Source: Hankyongella sp964404985 (GTDB taxonomy: Bacteria; Pseudomonadota; Alphaproteobacteria; Sphingomonadales; Sphingomonadaceae). From it: 64,000 nucleotides of DNA. Below are positions 25,673-34,456 of this stretch, piece by piece (positions within the stretch are counted from its first letter, which is position 1; each line of letters opens with the position of its first letter). The notes under the pieces are model-generated. The model did not search any database and was not told the DNA's origin. It saw nothing but the letters and a program-made list of their open reading frames with translations. The translations under genes were made by a program, and so were the position numbers. The stretch is taken from assembly GCA_964404985.1 (NCBI GenBank), contig CAYOMD010000003.1, positions 1 to 64,000 of the forward strand, written 5' to 3'.

Positions 25673-26674
25673 ATGGTTACGCTCGTTACCGGCGGCACCG
25701 GATTTGTCGGATCGAGTGTGGTCCGGCTGCTGCTCGAACGCGGGGAATGCGTCCGCGCGCTTGTCCGTCCCAATTCCGACCGGCGCAATCTGGATGGTCT
25801 GGATGTCGAACTCTTCGAGGCTGACCTCACGGATGAGGCAAGCCTCGTGGCCGCCAGCAGCGGCGTATCAAGCGTCTATCATGTCGCGGCAGACTACCGC
25901 CTCTGGGTGCGCGACGCCCAAGCCATGCATCGCACCAACGTCGCGGGCACCGTCAATCTGATCCGTGCCGCCAGCAAAGCCGGCGCGCGTCGCATCGTCT
26001 ACACCAGCAGCGTGTGCACGCTGGGCATTCCCAAAGGGGGAATACCGGGGGACGAGACCACGCCGGTCAGCTTCCAGGATATGATGGGACCCTACAAGCA
26101 GTCCAAATACCTGGCCGAGGAGGCTGTACGCAAACTTATCCTTGACGAGGGGGCACCCGTCATCATCGTCAACCCCTCCACACCGATCGGCCCGCGCGAC
26201 ATCAAGCCCACCCCGACCGGCCGGATGGTGCTCGATGCCGCGCGCGGACGCATCCCGGCATTTGTCGATACCGGCCTGAATCTGGTTCATGTCGATGACG
26301 TTGCGGCCGGGCATCTGCTTGCGCATGATCGCGGCGAGATCGGCCAGCGCTATGTGCTCGGCGGCGAGAACCTGAGTCTACGGGAAATATTCAGCGTCAT
26401 CGCAACCCTGTGCCGCCGCCGACCGCCAAACGTGCAATTGCCGCCCCTGGCAGTACTGCCGATAGCGCTCGCCATGGAGTGCCTGGCAGCGTTCACCGGC
26501 AAACCGCCGTTGACTACGGTCGACGGCGTGCGGCTGGCCCGCAAGAAGATGTTTTTCAGCCACAAATTTGCCGAGGAGAAACTCGGCTACCACCCAAGGC
26601 CGGCGGTTCAGGGCGTTCAAGATGCGCTCAAGTGGTTTGAGACCAGCGGCCTTCTGGCGCATGCCAAATCATAA
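25673..26674 (+). CDS. hpnA: Hopanoid-associated NAD-dependent epimerase HpnA
   Basis: Extended short-chain dehydrogenase of 333 residues with the NAD site TGGTGFVG (6-13), DADLTDE-like acidic contacts, the active-site segment YTSSVCTLG and the YKQSK catalytic pair. Sequence features such as VYHVAADYRLWVRD and NPSTPIGPRDIKPTPTG are typical of HpnA, encoded with hopanoid genes. No other hpn gene lies next to it here, so a hopanoid role is inferred from family only. Confidence 0.85.
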   Translation: MVTLVTGGTGFVGSSVVRLLLERGECVRALVRPNSDRRNLDGLDVELFEADLTDEASLVAASSGVSSVYHVAADYRLWVRDAQAMHRTNVAGTVNLIRAASKAGARRIVYTSSVCTLGIPKGGIPGDETTPVSFQDMMGPYKQSKYLAEEAVRKLILDEGAPVIIVNPSTPIGPRDIKPTPTGRMVLDAARGRIPAFVDTGLNLVHVDDVAAGHLLAHDRGEIGQRYVLGGENLSLREIFSVIATLCRRRPPNVQLPPLAVLPIALAMECLAAFTGKPPLTTVDGVRLARKKMFFSHKFAEEKLGYHPRPAVQGVQDALKWFETSGLLAHAKS

Positions 26675-26774
26675 TCGTTTTTCCTGATGGTACTCACTTG
26701 TTAATTTCATAACTCCCGAGCGATCCTCAAACGGCCTTCACCCGTACTAGTATTCTGAACACAGGAGGTGAACC

Positions 26775-27689
26775 GTGGCCCAGACTCGCAGATCGTTTGA
26801 TGCAGACATTGCTGAGCTGTCGCAGGCTGCCGCCCGCGCACCCATGCTGGAGAGTGCCCATGAATGGGACCTGGCGCGACGCTGGCGCGACAAACGCGAT
26901 GAACAGGCGCTTGCGGAGCTCACCCGCTCCTACCTTCGATTTGTCATATCCATGGCAAACCGCTTTCGTGCGTACAATCTTCCGATGTCGGACCTGGTCC
27001 AGGAAGGCTGTATCGGCCTCATGGAAGCAGCCTCCCGCTTCGATCCGGAGCGGGAGCTGCGCTTCTCGACCTATGCGTCCTGGTGGGTCCGCGCCTCGAT
27101 CCAGGATTATGTCCTGCGAAACTGGTCGATCGTGCGCACCGGTACCACGGCAGCCCAGAAAAGCCTGTTCTTTAACCTGCGCCGCATGCGCAACCGCATC
27201 GCCGGGGATACGGGCCTGGAGAGCGACGGACCCATGTCCGCCGTCATGCGCAGCAAGATCGCCGAGACGCTCGGCGTGCGCCCGCGAGACGTCGAGGCGA
27301 TGGAAGCACGGATGGTCAGCGGCGATCGCTCGCTGAACGCGCCCATGGGCGAGGATGGCGAGAGCAGCTGGCAGGATTTTCTGGCAGACGACGATCTCCA
27401 ACCGGATGAAGTGGTCGAGTTGCGCCACGATGACGCAGTGCGCGCCGTCATCCTGCACGACGCCATGGCGCTGCTGACGCCGCGGGAGCGGTCGATCCTG
27501 GAAAGCCGCATCATGTGTGACGACAGCCAGACCCTGGCGACGATCGGTAATCGCATGGGCATCTCCAAGGAGCGGGTCCGGCAACTGGAGGCGCAGGCCC
27601 TTGCCAAGCTGAAACAGACGATCATCGCGCGTGTTGGCTGCCCGGCACAGGCCGGTCTCATCGACAGCATTTCTCCGCTCAATAGTTGA
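26775..27689 (+). CDS. rpoH: RNA polymerase sigma-32 family factor (RpoH type)
   Basis: Alternative sigma factor of 304 residues. Region 2 includes NLPMSDLVQEGCIGLMEAA and FSTYASWWVRASIQDYVLRN, followed by the RpoH box QKSLFFNLRRMR, and region 4 (about 225-285) carries RERSILESRIM and the helix-turn-helix GISKERVRQLEAQALAKL. The start is GTG at 26775 behind a perfect AGGAGGTGA. It stands alone between hpnA and tRNA-Thr. Alphaproteobacteria often have two RpoH paralogues; which this is cannot be settled here. Confidence 0.92.
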   Translation: MAQTRRSFDADIAELSQAAARAPMLESAHEWDLARRWRDKRDEQALAELTRSYLRFVISMANRFRAYNLPMSDLVQEGCIGLMEAASRFDPERELRFSTYASWWVRASIQDYVLRNWSIVRTGTTAAQKSLFFNLRRMRNRIAGDTGLESDGPMSAVMRSKIAETLGVRPRDVEAMEARMVSGDRSLNAPMGEDGESSWQDFLADDDLQPDEVVELRHDDAVRAVILHDAMALLTPRERSILESRIMCDDSQTLATIGNRMGISKERVRQLEAQALAKLKQTIIARVGCPAQAGLIDSISPLNS

Positions 27690-27714
27690 TTTCCCCGTCG
27701 CGCGCTACTATCGC
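27686..27714 (+). promoter_or_regulatory. Likely promoter of tRNA-Thr
   Basis: TTGATT (27686-27691), a 17-base spacer and TATCGC (27709-27714) lie in the short gap before the tRNA, with a predicted start about 10 bases upstream of the mature 5' end. The -10 is imperfect. The -35 overlaps the rpoH stop. Confidence 0.4.
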
Positions 27715-27731
27715 TGCGGCCTACTCAGGCA

Positions 27732-27807
27732 GCCGGATTAGCTCAGCTGGTAGAGCAACCGCCTTGTAAGCGGTAGGTCGTTGGTTCAAGTCCGACATCC
27801 GGCACCA
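27732..27807 (+). tRNA. tRNA-Thr (anticodon TGT)
   Basis: A 76-nt cloverleaf with a perfect 7-bp acceptor stem (GCCGGAT with ATCCGGC), D-arm GCTCAGCTGGTAGAGC, anticodon stem ACCGC/GCGGT around CTTGTAA with anticodon TGT, T-arm GGTTCAAGTCC and an encoded CCA end. It decodes ACA and related threonine codons. No integration remnants are seen at its 3' end. Confidence 0.97.
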
Positions 27808-27910
27808 CCTTTATCTGTGCGGCGTCGCCTGCCAAACCATCGTGCAGGCTTGATTTTGCTCCGCTCAGCCGCACCACTTTCTTCCTTGATGATTTATATC
27901 TTGGCTCAAT

Positions 27911-29125
27911 ATGCGCTATGATGCTTTGATCGTCGGGGCCGGGCACGCTGGCGCGCAAGCCGCAATCCAGCTCCGCCAGCTCAGGTTTGCCGGCACCATC
28001 GGCCTGCTGACCGACGAGCCGGACCTGCCGTATGAGCGACCGCCGCTTTCCAAGGAGTATCTCGCCGGCGACAAGCCGTTCGAGCGCATGCTGTTTCGTC
28101 CGGCCAACTTCTGGTCGGAACGGCAGATCGCGCTGCACCGGAATTGCCAAGTCTCGAGCGTTGAGGCGGCCGCGCATCAGGTGCACACATCCGACGGTCA
28201 GACATTTGGCTACGGCAGCCTGGTCTGGGCGACCGGCGGTGTGCCGCGCGCACTCCCCTGCCCGGGCGCCGACCTGCCAGGGGTGTATGCCCTGCGCACC
28301 CGCAAGGACGCCGACCTGCTGCGCGCCGCCATCCCCCGGGCAAACCGGGTCGTCATTGTCGGCGGTGGCTACATCGGGCTGGAAGTCGCGGCCGTGCTGA
28401 CCCGGCTTGGCAAGCCGGTGACCATCGTCGAGGTGCAGGACCGTCTGCTGGCACGGATCGCCGCCCCACCGCTCAGCGCCTTCCTCGCCCGTGAGCACGA
28501 AGCCAACCGGGTGGCCTTACGGATGAACGCAGCGGTAGCCGAGATCGGTGCGACTGACGGGCACGTCTCCGGCGTCATGCTGCAGGATGGCACCCGGCTG
28601 CCCGCTGATCTGGTGCTGGTCGGGATCGGCATCATTCCCTCGATCGCGCCCATGCTTGCGACTGGTGCAAGCGGAGGCGACGGCGTGGATGTCGATGCAC
28701 AGTGCCGCACCAGCCTGCCGGATGTCTTTGCGATCGGCGATTGTGCCCGGCACGCCAACCGCTATGCCGAGGGTGCGATGATGCGGCTGGAGAGCGTCCA
28801 GAACGCGCACGACCAGGCGCAAACTGTTGCCAGACTGCTGACCGGGACTCCCGCCGCGTACGACAGCATCCCCTGGTTCTGGTCCCACCAGTATGACCTG
28901 AAGTTGCAGACCGTTGGCCTGGTCCCGAACTACGACGCATTCGTCGTGCGTGGCGACCCGGCAAGCCGCAGTTTCTCGGTGGTCTACGGGCGCAAGGGTC
29001 GGGTCTGCGCATTGACCAGCATCAACATGCCGCGCGACTATGTGCAGGGCCGCGCCCTCATCGGCCTGCCGTTCGCGCCGGACCGGCTGGCCGACACGTC
29101 TACCGCGCTCAAAGACCTCGCCTAG
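27911..29125 (+). CDS. FAD/NAD-dependent ferredoxin reductase (putidaredoxin-reductase type)
   Basis: This 404-residue flavoprotein carries an FAD site (IVGAGHAGAQAA, 7-18), the motif YERPPLSKEYL, an NAD site (VVIVGGGYIGLEVAA) and the second FAD contact DVFAIGDCARH. It belongs to the rubredoxin/putidaredoxin reductase family that passes electrons from NAD(P)H to a [2Fe-2S] ferredoxin, often for a P450 or dioxygenase. No oxygenase is encoded nearby, so the partner is unknown; the ferredoxin at 34121 is only a candidate. It converges on the enoyl-CoA hydratase gene. Confidence 0.9.
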   Translation: MRYDALIVGAGHAGAQAAIQLRQLRFAGTIGLLTDEPDLPYERPPLSKEYLAGDKPFERMLFRPANFWSERQIALHRNCQVSSVEAAAHQVHTSDGQTFGYGSLVWATGGVPRALPCPGADLPGVYALRTRKDADLLRAAIPRANRVVIVGGGYIGLEVAAVLTRLGKPVTIVEVQDRLLARIAAPPLSAFLAREHEANRVALRMNAAVAEIGATDGHVSGVMLQDGTRLPADLVLVGIGIIPSIAPMLATGASGGDGVDVDAQCRTSLPDVFAIGDCARHANRYAEGAMMRLESVQNAHDQAQTVARLLTGTPAAYDSIPWFWSHQYDLKLQTVGLVPNYDAFVVRGDPASRSFSVVYGRKGRVCALTSINMPRDYVQGRALIGLPFAPDRLADTSTALKDLA

Positions 29126-29143
29126 AGTCTGATCGCTTGTGGA

Positions 29144-29917
29144 TCAGCGACCGGTCCAGACACCGGGGCGCTTCTCGACGAACGCCGTCATGCCCTCGGC
29201 CTTGTCAGCGCTGGCGGCCAGACCGTTGAACAGCCGGCGCTCGAACTGGATGCCCTGGGCCAGCGTGGTCTCGAAGGCAGTATTCACCGCTTCCTTGTTG
29301 GCGAGCGCGGCCAGCGGCGGCATGGCGGCAATCGCCTGCGCGTCCTTGAGGGCTTCTGCAATCAGGTCGGCGGCGGGCACGATACGCGCGACCAGCCCGG
29401 CACGCTCGGCCTCCTCAGCCCCCATCATCCGGCCGGTCAGGCACATGTCCATAGCCTTGGCCTTGCCGACCGCGCGCGCGAGCCGCTGGGAGCCACCCAT
29501 GCCGGGCAGCACCCCGAGCTTGATCTCCGGCTGGCCGAACCTGGCGGTATCGGCGGCAATGATATAGTCCGCCATCATCGCGACCTCGCAGCCGCCGCCG
29601 AGCGCAAAGCCCGAGACCGCCGCAATCCAGGGCTTGCGCGTCCGGGTCACGGTTTCCCAGCCGACGAAGTGGTTATGGGCATACATTTCCGAGAAGCCGA
29701 GCGCCTGCATCTCCTTGATGTCGGCACCGGCGGCAAAGGCCTTCTCACTTCCGGTCAGCACGGCGCAGCGCTGGGTCTCATCCGCATCGAACGCGCCGAG
29801 TGCCGCAATCAGCTCCGCCAGCACCTGGCTGTTCAGCGCATTCAGGGCCTGCGGGCGGTTGAGGCGGATGAGGGTCACCGCCCCGTGGGTCTCGATCAGC
29901 AGGGTCTCATAGGTCAT
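29144..29917 (-). CDS. Enoyl-CoA hydratase
   Basis: Crotonase-fold enzyme of 257 residues that hydrates trans-2-enoyl-CoA in beta-oxidation. Oxyanion-hole segments AFAAGADIKEM and ALGGGCEVAMMAD are present, and the two catalytic glutamates lie in the expected EIKLGVLPGMGGSQRL region. It follows the short-chain dehydrogenase gene by 9 bases in a minus-strand unit with methylmalonyl-CoA mutase, pointing to propionate, odd-chain or branched-chain acyl-CoA use. Confidence 0.93.
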   Translation of the reverse strand: MTYETLLIETHGAVTLIRLNRPQALNALNSQVLAELIAALGAFDADETQRCAVLTGSEKAFAAGADIKEMQALGFSEMYAHNHFVGWETVTRTRKPWIAAVSGFALGGGCEVAMMADYIIAADTARFGQPEIKLGVLPGMGGSQRLARAVGKAKAMDMCLTGRMMGAEEAERAGLVARIVPAADLIAEALKDAQAIAAMPPLAALANKEAVNTAFETTLAQGIQFERRLFNGLAASADKAEGMTAFVEKRPGVWTGR

Positions 29918-29926
29918 GGTGTTCTC

Positions 29927-30712
29927 CTATTTCGGCGGCATGCGGATGGCACCATCCAGGCGCACCAGGCCGGCATTCATGTAGGTCGTCTCGATGAGAA
30001 ACAGCGCGAGGTTGGCGAATTCTTCCGGCTGGCCGAGCCGCTTGGGGAAGGGCACGGAGGCCGCGAGTGCGTCCTGCACCGGCTGTGGCATCCCGGCCAT
30101 CATCGGCGTGCCCATGATGCCGGGCAGGATGGTGTTGACCCGGATCCCCTCCCCCATCAGGTCCCGCGCGACCGGCAGGGTCAGCCCGACGATCCCGCCC
30201 TTGGAGGCTGCATAGGCCGCCTGACCGATCTGGCCGTCCTGTGCTGCGACCGAGGCCGTGTTGATGATCACACCGCGCTCGCCGTCATCATTGAGCGGGT
30301 CGAGCCCTGCCATGCCAAGCGCCGATTTGGCCAGGCACCGAAACGAGCCGACCAGATTGATGTCGATCGCCTTCTGGAACAGGTCGAGCCGGTGGTGGAT
30401 GGCCGCACCTGTTGTCTTGTCGCGGCCGACAGTCTTGGCCCCTGGCGCGATGCCGGCGCAGTTGACCAGAATACGCTCCTGCCCGTGGGTGGCGCGAGCG
30501 GCTGCGAAGCCTGCGTCAACGCTGGCATCGTCCGTCACATCGACGGCACAAAAGACACCGCCGATCTCGTGGGCCACCGCCTGCCCGCGCTCTAAGTTCA
30601 GGTCAAAGAGTGCAACCTTCACGCCTTTGGCGGCCAGCGCGCGCGCCGTCGCCTCCCCTAGTCCTGACGCCCCGCCGGTCACGACGGCGGCAATGTGCGC
30701 GTTCAGATCCAT
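29927..30712 (-). CDS. Short-chain 3-hydroxyacyl-CoA dehydrogenase (HSD10-like)
   Basis: Classical short-chain dehydrogenase of 261 residues with the cofactor site GGASGLGEATARALA, an acidic Asp after strand 2 (FDLN) that favours NAD, and catalytic Ser-Tyr-Lys in NTASVAAQDGQIGQAAYAAS and the following Lys. Sequence and context fit the type-2 3-hydroxyacyl-CoA dehydrogenases that act on 2-methyl-3-hydroxybutyryl-CoA in isoleucine breakdown. It lies 15 bases after the mutase gene and 9 before the hydratase. Confidence 0.85.
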   Translation of the reverse strand: MDLNAHIAAVVTGGASGLGEATARALAAKGVKVALFDLNLERGQAVAHEIGGVFCAVDVTDDASVDAGFAAARATHGQERILVNCAGIAPGAKTVGRDKTTGAAIHHRLDLFQKAIDINLVGSFRCLAKSALGMAGLDPLNDDGERGVIINTASVAAQDGQIGQAAYAASKGGIVGLTLPVARDLMGEGIRVNTILPGIMGTPMMAGMPQPVQDALAASVPFPKRLGQPEEFANLALFLIETTYMNAGLVRLDGAIRMPPK

Positions 30713-30727
30713 AGCCTAACCCCCTCG

Positions 30728-32854
30728 TTATTCCGCTGCATCCGGCGGGCTGTTGTGGCCGAGCAGGCGCAGCACGTCGCGTGCGGCGTCCGCCAGATTG
30801 GTGCCGGGGCCGAAGATGGCCTGCACACCGCTGGCCCGCAAAAACTCATAGTCCTGCGCCGGGATGACGCCGCCAGCGACCACCTTGATGTCGCTGCGCC
30901 CCGCCGCGCGCAAGTGGCTGACCAGCTCCGGGATTAGGGTCTTGTGCCCGGCAGCCAGGCTCGACGCGCCGACCACATCGACATTCTCGGAGATCGCCAG
31001 ATTGGCGGCTTCCCTGGGTGTCTGGAACAGCGGGCCGGAGACCACCTGAAAGCCGAGGTCCGCAAAGGCCGATGCCACGAGGTTGGCCCCGCGATCATGG
31101 CCGTCCTGGCCCATTTTCGCCACCAGCATGCGCGGCGCCCGGCCCAGCCGGTGCCCGACCGCGGCGACACCATCACCAGCGCTGCGCCAGCGTGGATCGT
31201 CCTGCAACCCTGCACCATAGACACCCTTGACCGGGCTTGGCCGGGTCTCGTAGCGCCCGAACACATCCTCCAGAGCCGCAGAGATTTCCCCCAGCGTCGC
31301 CCGCGCCCGTGCCGCCGTGATCGCCAGTGCCAGCAGGTTGCCTTGCCCGCGCGCGCCCTCACGCAGGGCGTCGAGCGCCGCCTGCACACTGGCGGCATCG
31401 CGGGCAGCCTTTACAGCCTCGATGCGCGCTATCTGCGCCTCCCGAACCCGGGCGTTATCAACCTCCAGAATATCGACCGGCGCTTCGTCCGCCAGCCGGT
31501 AGCGATTGACCCCAACCACGACTTCGGCCCCGGTATCCACCCGGGCTGCGCGGGCGGCCGACGCTTCCTCGATCATCGCCTTGGGCCAGCCGTTTGCCAC
31601 CGCCCGGGCCATGCCGCCCTCGGCCTCCACCCGCTCGACAATCGCCCAGGCCTTATCCGCAAGGTCCCGGGTCAGCGCCTCGACGTAGTAGGAGCCACCC
31701 AGCGGATCGACCACCTTGGTCACGCCGCTCTCCTCCGCGAGGATCAACTGCGTGTTGCGGGCGATCCGCGCCGAGGTCTCGGTCGGCAGGGCAATCGCCT
31801 CGTCGAAGGCGTTGGTGTGCAGGGACTGGGTGCCGCCGAGCACCGCTGCCAGCGCCTCCAGGGTGGTGCGGATGACGTTGTTATAGGGGTCCTGCTCGGT
31901 CAGGGACACGCCGGAAGTCTGGCAGTGCGTGCGCAGCATCTTGGAGCGGTCGTCCTTCGCGCCAAAGCCGGTCATCACCCGGTGCCAGAGCAGGCGCGCC
32001 GCGCGCAGCTTGGCCACCTCCATGAAGAGGTTCATGCCGATGCCGAAGAAGAACGACAGCCGCCCGGCAAACGCATCGACATCCAGCCCGCGCGCCAGTG
32101 CCGCGCGCACATATTCCGCACCGTCGGCAATGGTGAACGCCAGCTCCTGCACCTGCGTCGCCCCGGCTTCCTGCATGTGGTAGCCGGAGATCGAGATCGA
32201 ATTGAACTTGGGCATATGGGCGGACGTGTAGGCGATGATGTCCGCGATGATCCGCATCGAGGGTGTCGGCGGATAGATATAAGTGTTGCGGACCATGAAC
32301 TCCTTGAGGATGTCGTTCTGGATGGTCCCGTCAAGCAGGGCCTGTGCGACCCCCTGTTCTTCTGCTGCCACCACGAAGAAGGCGAGCACCGGGATCACGG
32401 CGCCGTTCATGGTCATGGAGACCGACATCTGGTCGAGCGGGATACCGTCGAACAGGATTTTCATGTCCTCGACCGTGTCGATGGCGACCCCTGCCTTACC
32501 GACATCGCCGACCACGCGCGGGTGGTCGCTGTCGTAGCCGCGGTGGGTCGCGAGATCGAACGCAACCGATAGACCCTTCTGCCCGGCGGCCAGATTGCGG
32601 CGATAGAACGCGTTGCTCTCCTCAGCAGTCGAGAAGCCAGCATATTGCCGGATGGTCCAGGGCCGGCCAGTGTACATCGAGGCGCGCACCCCGCGGGTAA
32701 ACGGGGCAAAACCCGGCAGGCCCGGATCGAGACCAGCGACATCCGCCGCCGTGTACAAAGGCTTGACCACTATGCCCTCAGGCGTGGTCCAGCTCAGATC
32801 CCCGCCTTTGGTCTCCTTGGCGGCAAGGGCCTGCCAATCCTTGATGTCGGGCAT
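30728..32854 (-). CDS. scpA: Methylmalonyl-CoA mutase
   Basis: Adenosylcobalamin enzyme that interconverts methylmalonyl-CoA and succinyl-CoA. The 708 residues have the N-terminal barrel (about 1-540; RGVRASMYTGRPWTIRQYAG, SISGYHMQEAG) and the C-terminal B12-binding domain with the ligand motif GQDGHDRGA and SSLAAGHKTL. An in-frame TTG lies just upstream, but the ATG at 32854 overlaps the epimerase stop as TGATG, so coupling supports it. The homodimeric type is expected because one full-length subunit is present. The usual GTPase chaperone gene (meaB) is not in the window. Confidence 0.97.
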   Translation of the reverse strand: MPDIKDWQALAAKETKGGDLSWTTPEGIVVKPLYTAADVAGLDPGLPGFAPFTRGVRASMYTGRPWTIRQYAGFSTAEESNAFYRRNLAAGQKGLSVAFDLATHRGYDSDHPRVVGDVGKAGVAIDTVEDMKILFDGIPLDQMSVSMTMNGAVIPVLAFFVVAAEEQGVAQALLDGTIQNDILKEFMVRNTYIYPPTPSMRIIADIIAYTSAHMPKFNSISISGYHMQEAGATQVQELAFTIADGAEYVRAALARGLDVDAFAGRLSFFFGIGMNLFMEVAKLRAARLLWHRVMTGFGAKDDRSKMLRTHCQTSGVSLTEQDPYNNVIRTTLEALAAVLGGTQSLHTNAFDEAIALPTETSARIARNTQLILAEESGVTKVVDPLGGSYYVEALTRDLADKAWAIVERVEAEGGMARAVANGWPKAMIEEASAARAARVDTGAEVVVGVNRYRLADEAPVDILEVDNARVREAQIARIEAVKAARDAASVQAALDALREGARGQGNLLALAITAARARATLGEISAALEDVFGRYETRPSPVKGVYGAGLQDDPRWRSAGDGVAAVGHRLGRAPRMLVAKMGQDGHDRGANLVASAFADLGFQVVSGPLFQTPREAANLAISENVDVVGASSLAAGHKTLIPELVSHLRAAGRSDIKVVAGGVIPAQDYEFLRASGVQAIFGPGTNLADAARDVLRLLGHNSPPDAAE

Positions 32855-33273
32855 CAATGGGCCTCCGCAGGTGTTTCCATCAACTCGACCAGCACGCCGC
32901 CCATATCCCTAGGGTGGACGAAAATCACCGGGGTCCCGTGTGCGCCGATGCGTGGCGGCCCCAGCACCTTAGCCCCCTTGGCGGCCATGTCGGCGGCGGC
33001 GGCCTCGATGTCCGGCACCTCGAAGCAGATGTGGTGCTGCCCACCCTGCGGGTTCTTCGCCAGAAACCCGTGCAGCGGCGAGGTCTCCCCCAGCGGCTCG
33101 ATCAGCTCGATCTGGCTGTTCGGGGTATCAATGAAGCAGACGCGCACGCCCTGCGCGGCCAAGTCGAACGGCGCACGGATCACGGTGGCACCCAGCAAGT
33201 CGCGATAAAGCACAATCGCCTGTTCTATGGAAGGAGTCGCAACTCCCACATGGTTGAGCCGCCCGAGCGCCAT
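32854..33273 (-). CDS. mce: Methylmalonyl-CoA epimerase
   Basis: Converts the (S) and (R) forms of methylmalonyl-CoA, feeding the mutase directly downstream. The 139 residues have the vicinal-oxygen-chelate fold: RLNHVGVATPSIEQA at the N-terminus and GGQHHICFEVPDIEAAAADM, with metal-binding His and Glu residues in the expected places. Its stop codon overlaps the mutase start. Confidence 0.94.
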   Translation of the reverse strand: MALGRLNHVGVATPSIEQAIVLYRDLLGATVIRAPFDLAAQGVRVCFIDTPNSQIELIEPLGETSPLHGFLAKNPQGGQHHICFEVPDIEAAAADMAAKGAKVLGPPRIGAHGTPVIFVHPRDMGGVLVELMETPAEAH

Positions 33274-33279
33274 GGTCGC

Positions 33280-34035
33280 CTACAGTCCGCCCAGTTGATG
33301 GCCGCCGTCCACGGGAATTGTAACCCCGGTGATGTGGCGCCCGGCGTCAGACGCCAGCATGAGCAGCGGTGCGTCCAAATCCTCGTACTCGCCAAGGCGC
33401 TTGAGTGGTACACGCTTGATCACCTGTTGGCCCTGCTCGCTGGTCAGATAGCCATCTGTCATTTCGGTTATGTAATATCCTGGCGCAATCGCGTTCACCC
33501 GGATCTTCCATGGGGCGAGTTCAACCGCCATCTGAGCCGTCATATGCACGACGCCGGCCTTGGAAATGCAATATGGCCCGAAGAAGGAGGCAACCCGCAG
33601 TCCGAGTATCGAGGCAATGTTGATGATAGACCCGCCACGTCCCTGCTTCTGCATGGTCTTGCCAGCCTCGAGCGCGACCAGAAACGCGCCGCGCAGGTTG
33701 GTATTCACGACTGAGTCATAGTGCTCAGCCGTAGTATCCAGAAGCGGGCGCGCGTCGCCCACGCCGGCATTGTTGACGACAATATCCAGCGCACCCGCCG
33801 CCTCGAACGCCGCCTTGATCGCTTCAGCGTCCGTCACATCGAGCGTGATGGCCTTGGCGTCGCCGCCTTTGGCAACGATCGTCTCGACCAACTCTGTCAG
33901 CCGGTCCGTACGTCGTGCTGCCACCACCACCGCCGCGCCCGCATCTGCCAGGACCTGCGCGAAATGCCGGCCAAAGCCGCTGGAGGCCCCGGTAATCAAT
34001 GCCCGCTTGCCGACAAGATCAATCGTGTAGGCCAT
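33280..34035 (-). CDS. Short-chain dehydrogenase/reductase
   Basis: Short-chain dehydrogenase of 251 residues with GASSGFGRHFAQVLA at the cofactor site, NNAG, catalytic Ser in INIASILGLR and the YCISK pair. Basic residues after strand 2 (ARRTDRL) suggest NADP. It starts the minus-strand acyl-CoA unit, 6 bases before mce. The substrate cannot be read from the sequence. Confidence 0.85.
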   Translation of the reverse strand: MAYTIDLVGKRALITGASSGFGRHFAQVLADAGAAVVVAARRTDRLTELVETIVAKGGDAKAITLDVTDAEAIKAAFEAAGALDIVVNNAGVGDARPLLDTTAEHYDSVVNTNLRGAFLVALEAGKTMQKQGRGGSIINIASILGLRVASFFGPYCISKAGVVHMTAQMAVELAPWKIRVNAIAPGYYITEMTDGYLTSEQGQQVIKRVPLKRLGEYEDLDAPLLMLASDAGRHITGVTIPVDGGHQLGGL

Positions 34036-34120
34036 GAGTTCCCCTTTACCTGTTCAGACGCCAGAGTGCCGCGAACCAGGCATGCGCACAAGCCTTTGTC
34101 CGATGAGGGGCATTTTTCGC

Positions 34121-34456
34121 TCAGACTTTCAGGAGATTGCGCGCACTGCAGGGGATGATGACCTCCAGCACCGGGCTGTCCCCCGGCAGCCAAACCTGAC
34201 ACGCAAGCCGCGAGGTTGCTGTCGCGTCGAACGCATAATCCAGCATGTCTTCTTCCTCATCGCGCGGAGGGGGCAGGCGATGAAAATCCTCGGTTCCCAG
34301 TATCACATGGCAGGTTGAGCAGGCCATGGACCCCTCGCATGCACCTTCCAGCGGCATGCCGGCGTCCTGCGCCACGTGCAGCAGGCGCGCGCCTGCTGGC
34401 GCCTCAACCTCCTTGAGCAGTGTCCCGTCGGTCTTGCGGAAACGCACCGTCACCAT
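34121..34456 (-). CDS. Adrenodoxin-type [2Fe-2S] ferredoxin
   Basis: Small electron carrier of 111 residues with the vertebrate-type cluster motif CEGSMACSTC followed by a fourth Cys in RLACQVWL, like Isc ferredoxin. The ATG at 34456 lies inside the 3' end of the upstream cysteine desulfurase gene (53-base overlap). Earlier in-frame codons would read through that gene. Its place behind two cysteine desulfurases suggests a role in Fe-S cluster assembly; the ferredoxin reductase at 27911 is a possible donor. Confidence 0.9.
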   Translation of the reverse strand: MVTVRFRKTDGTLLKEVEAPAGARLLHVAQDAGMPLEGACEGSMACSTCHVILGTEDFHRLPPPRDEEEDMLDYAFDATATSRLACQVWLPGDSPVLEVIIPCSARNLLKV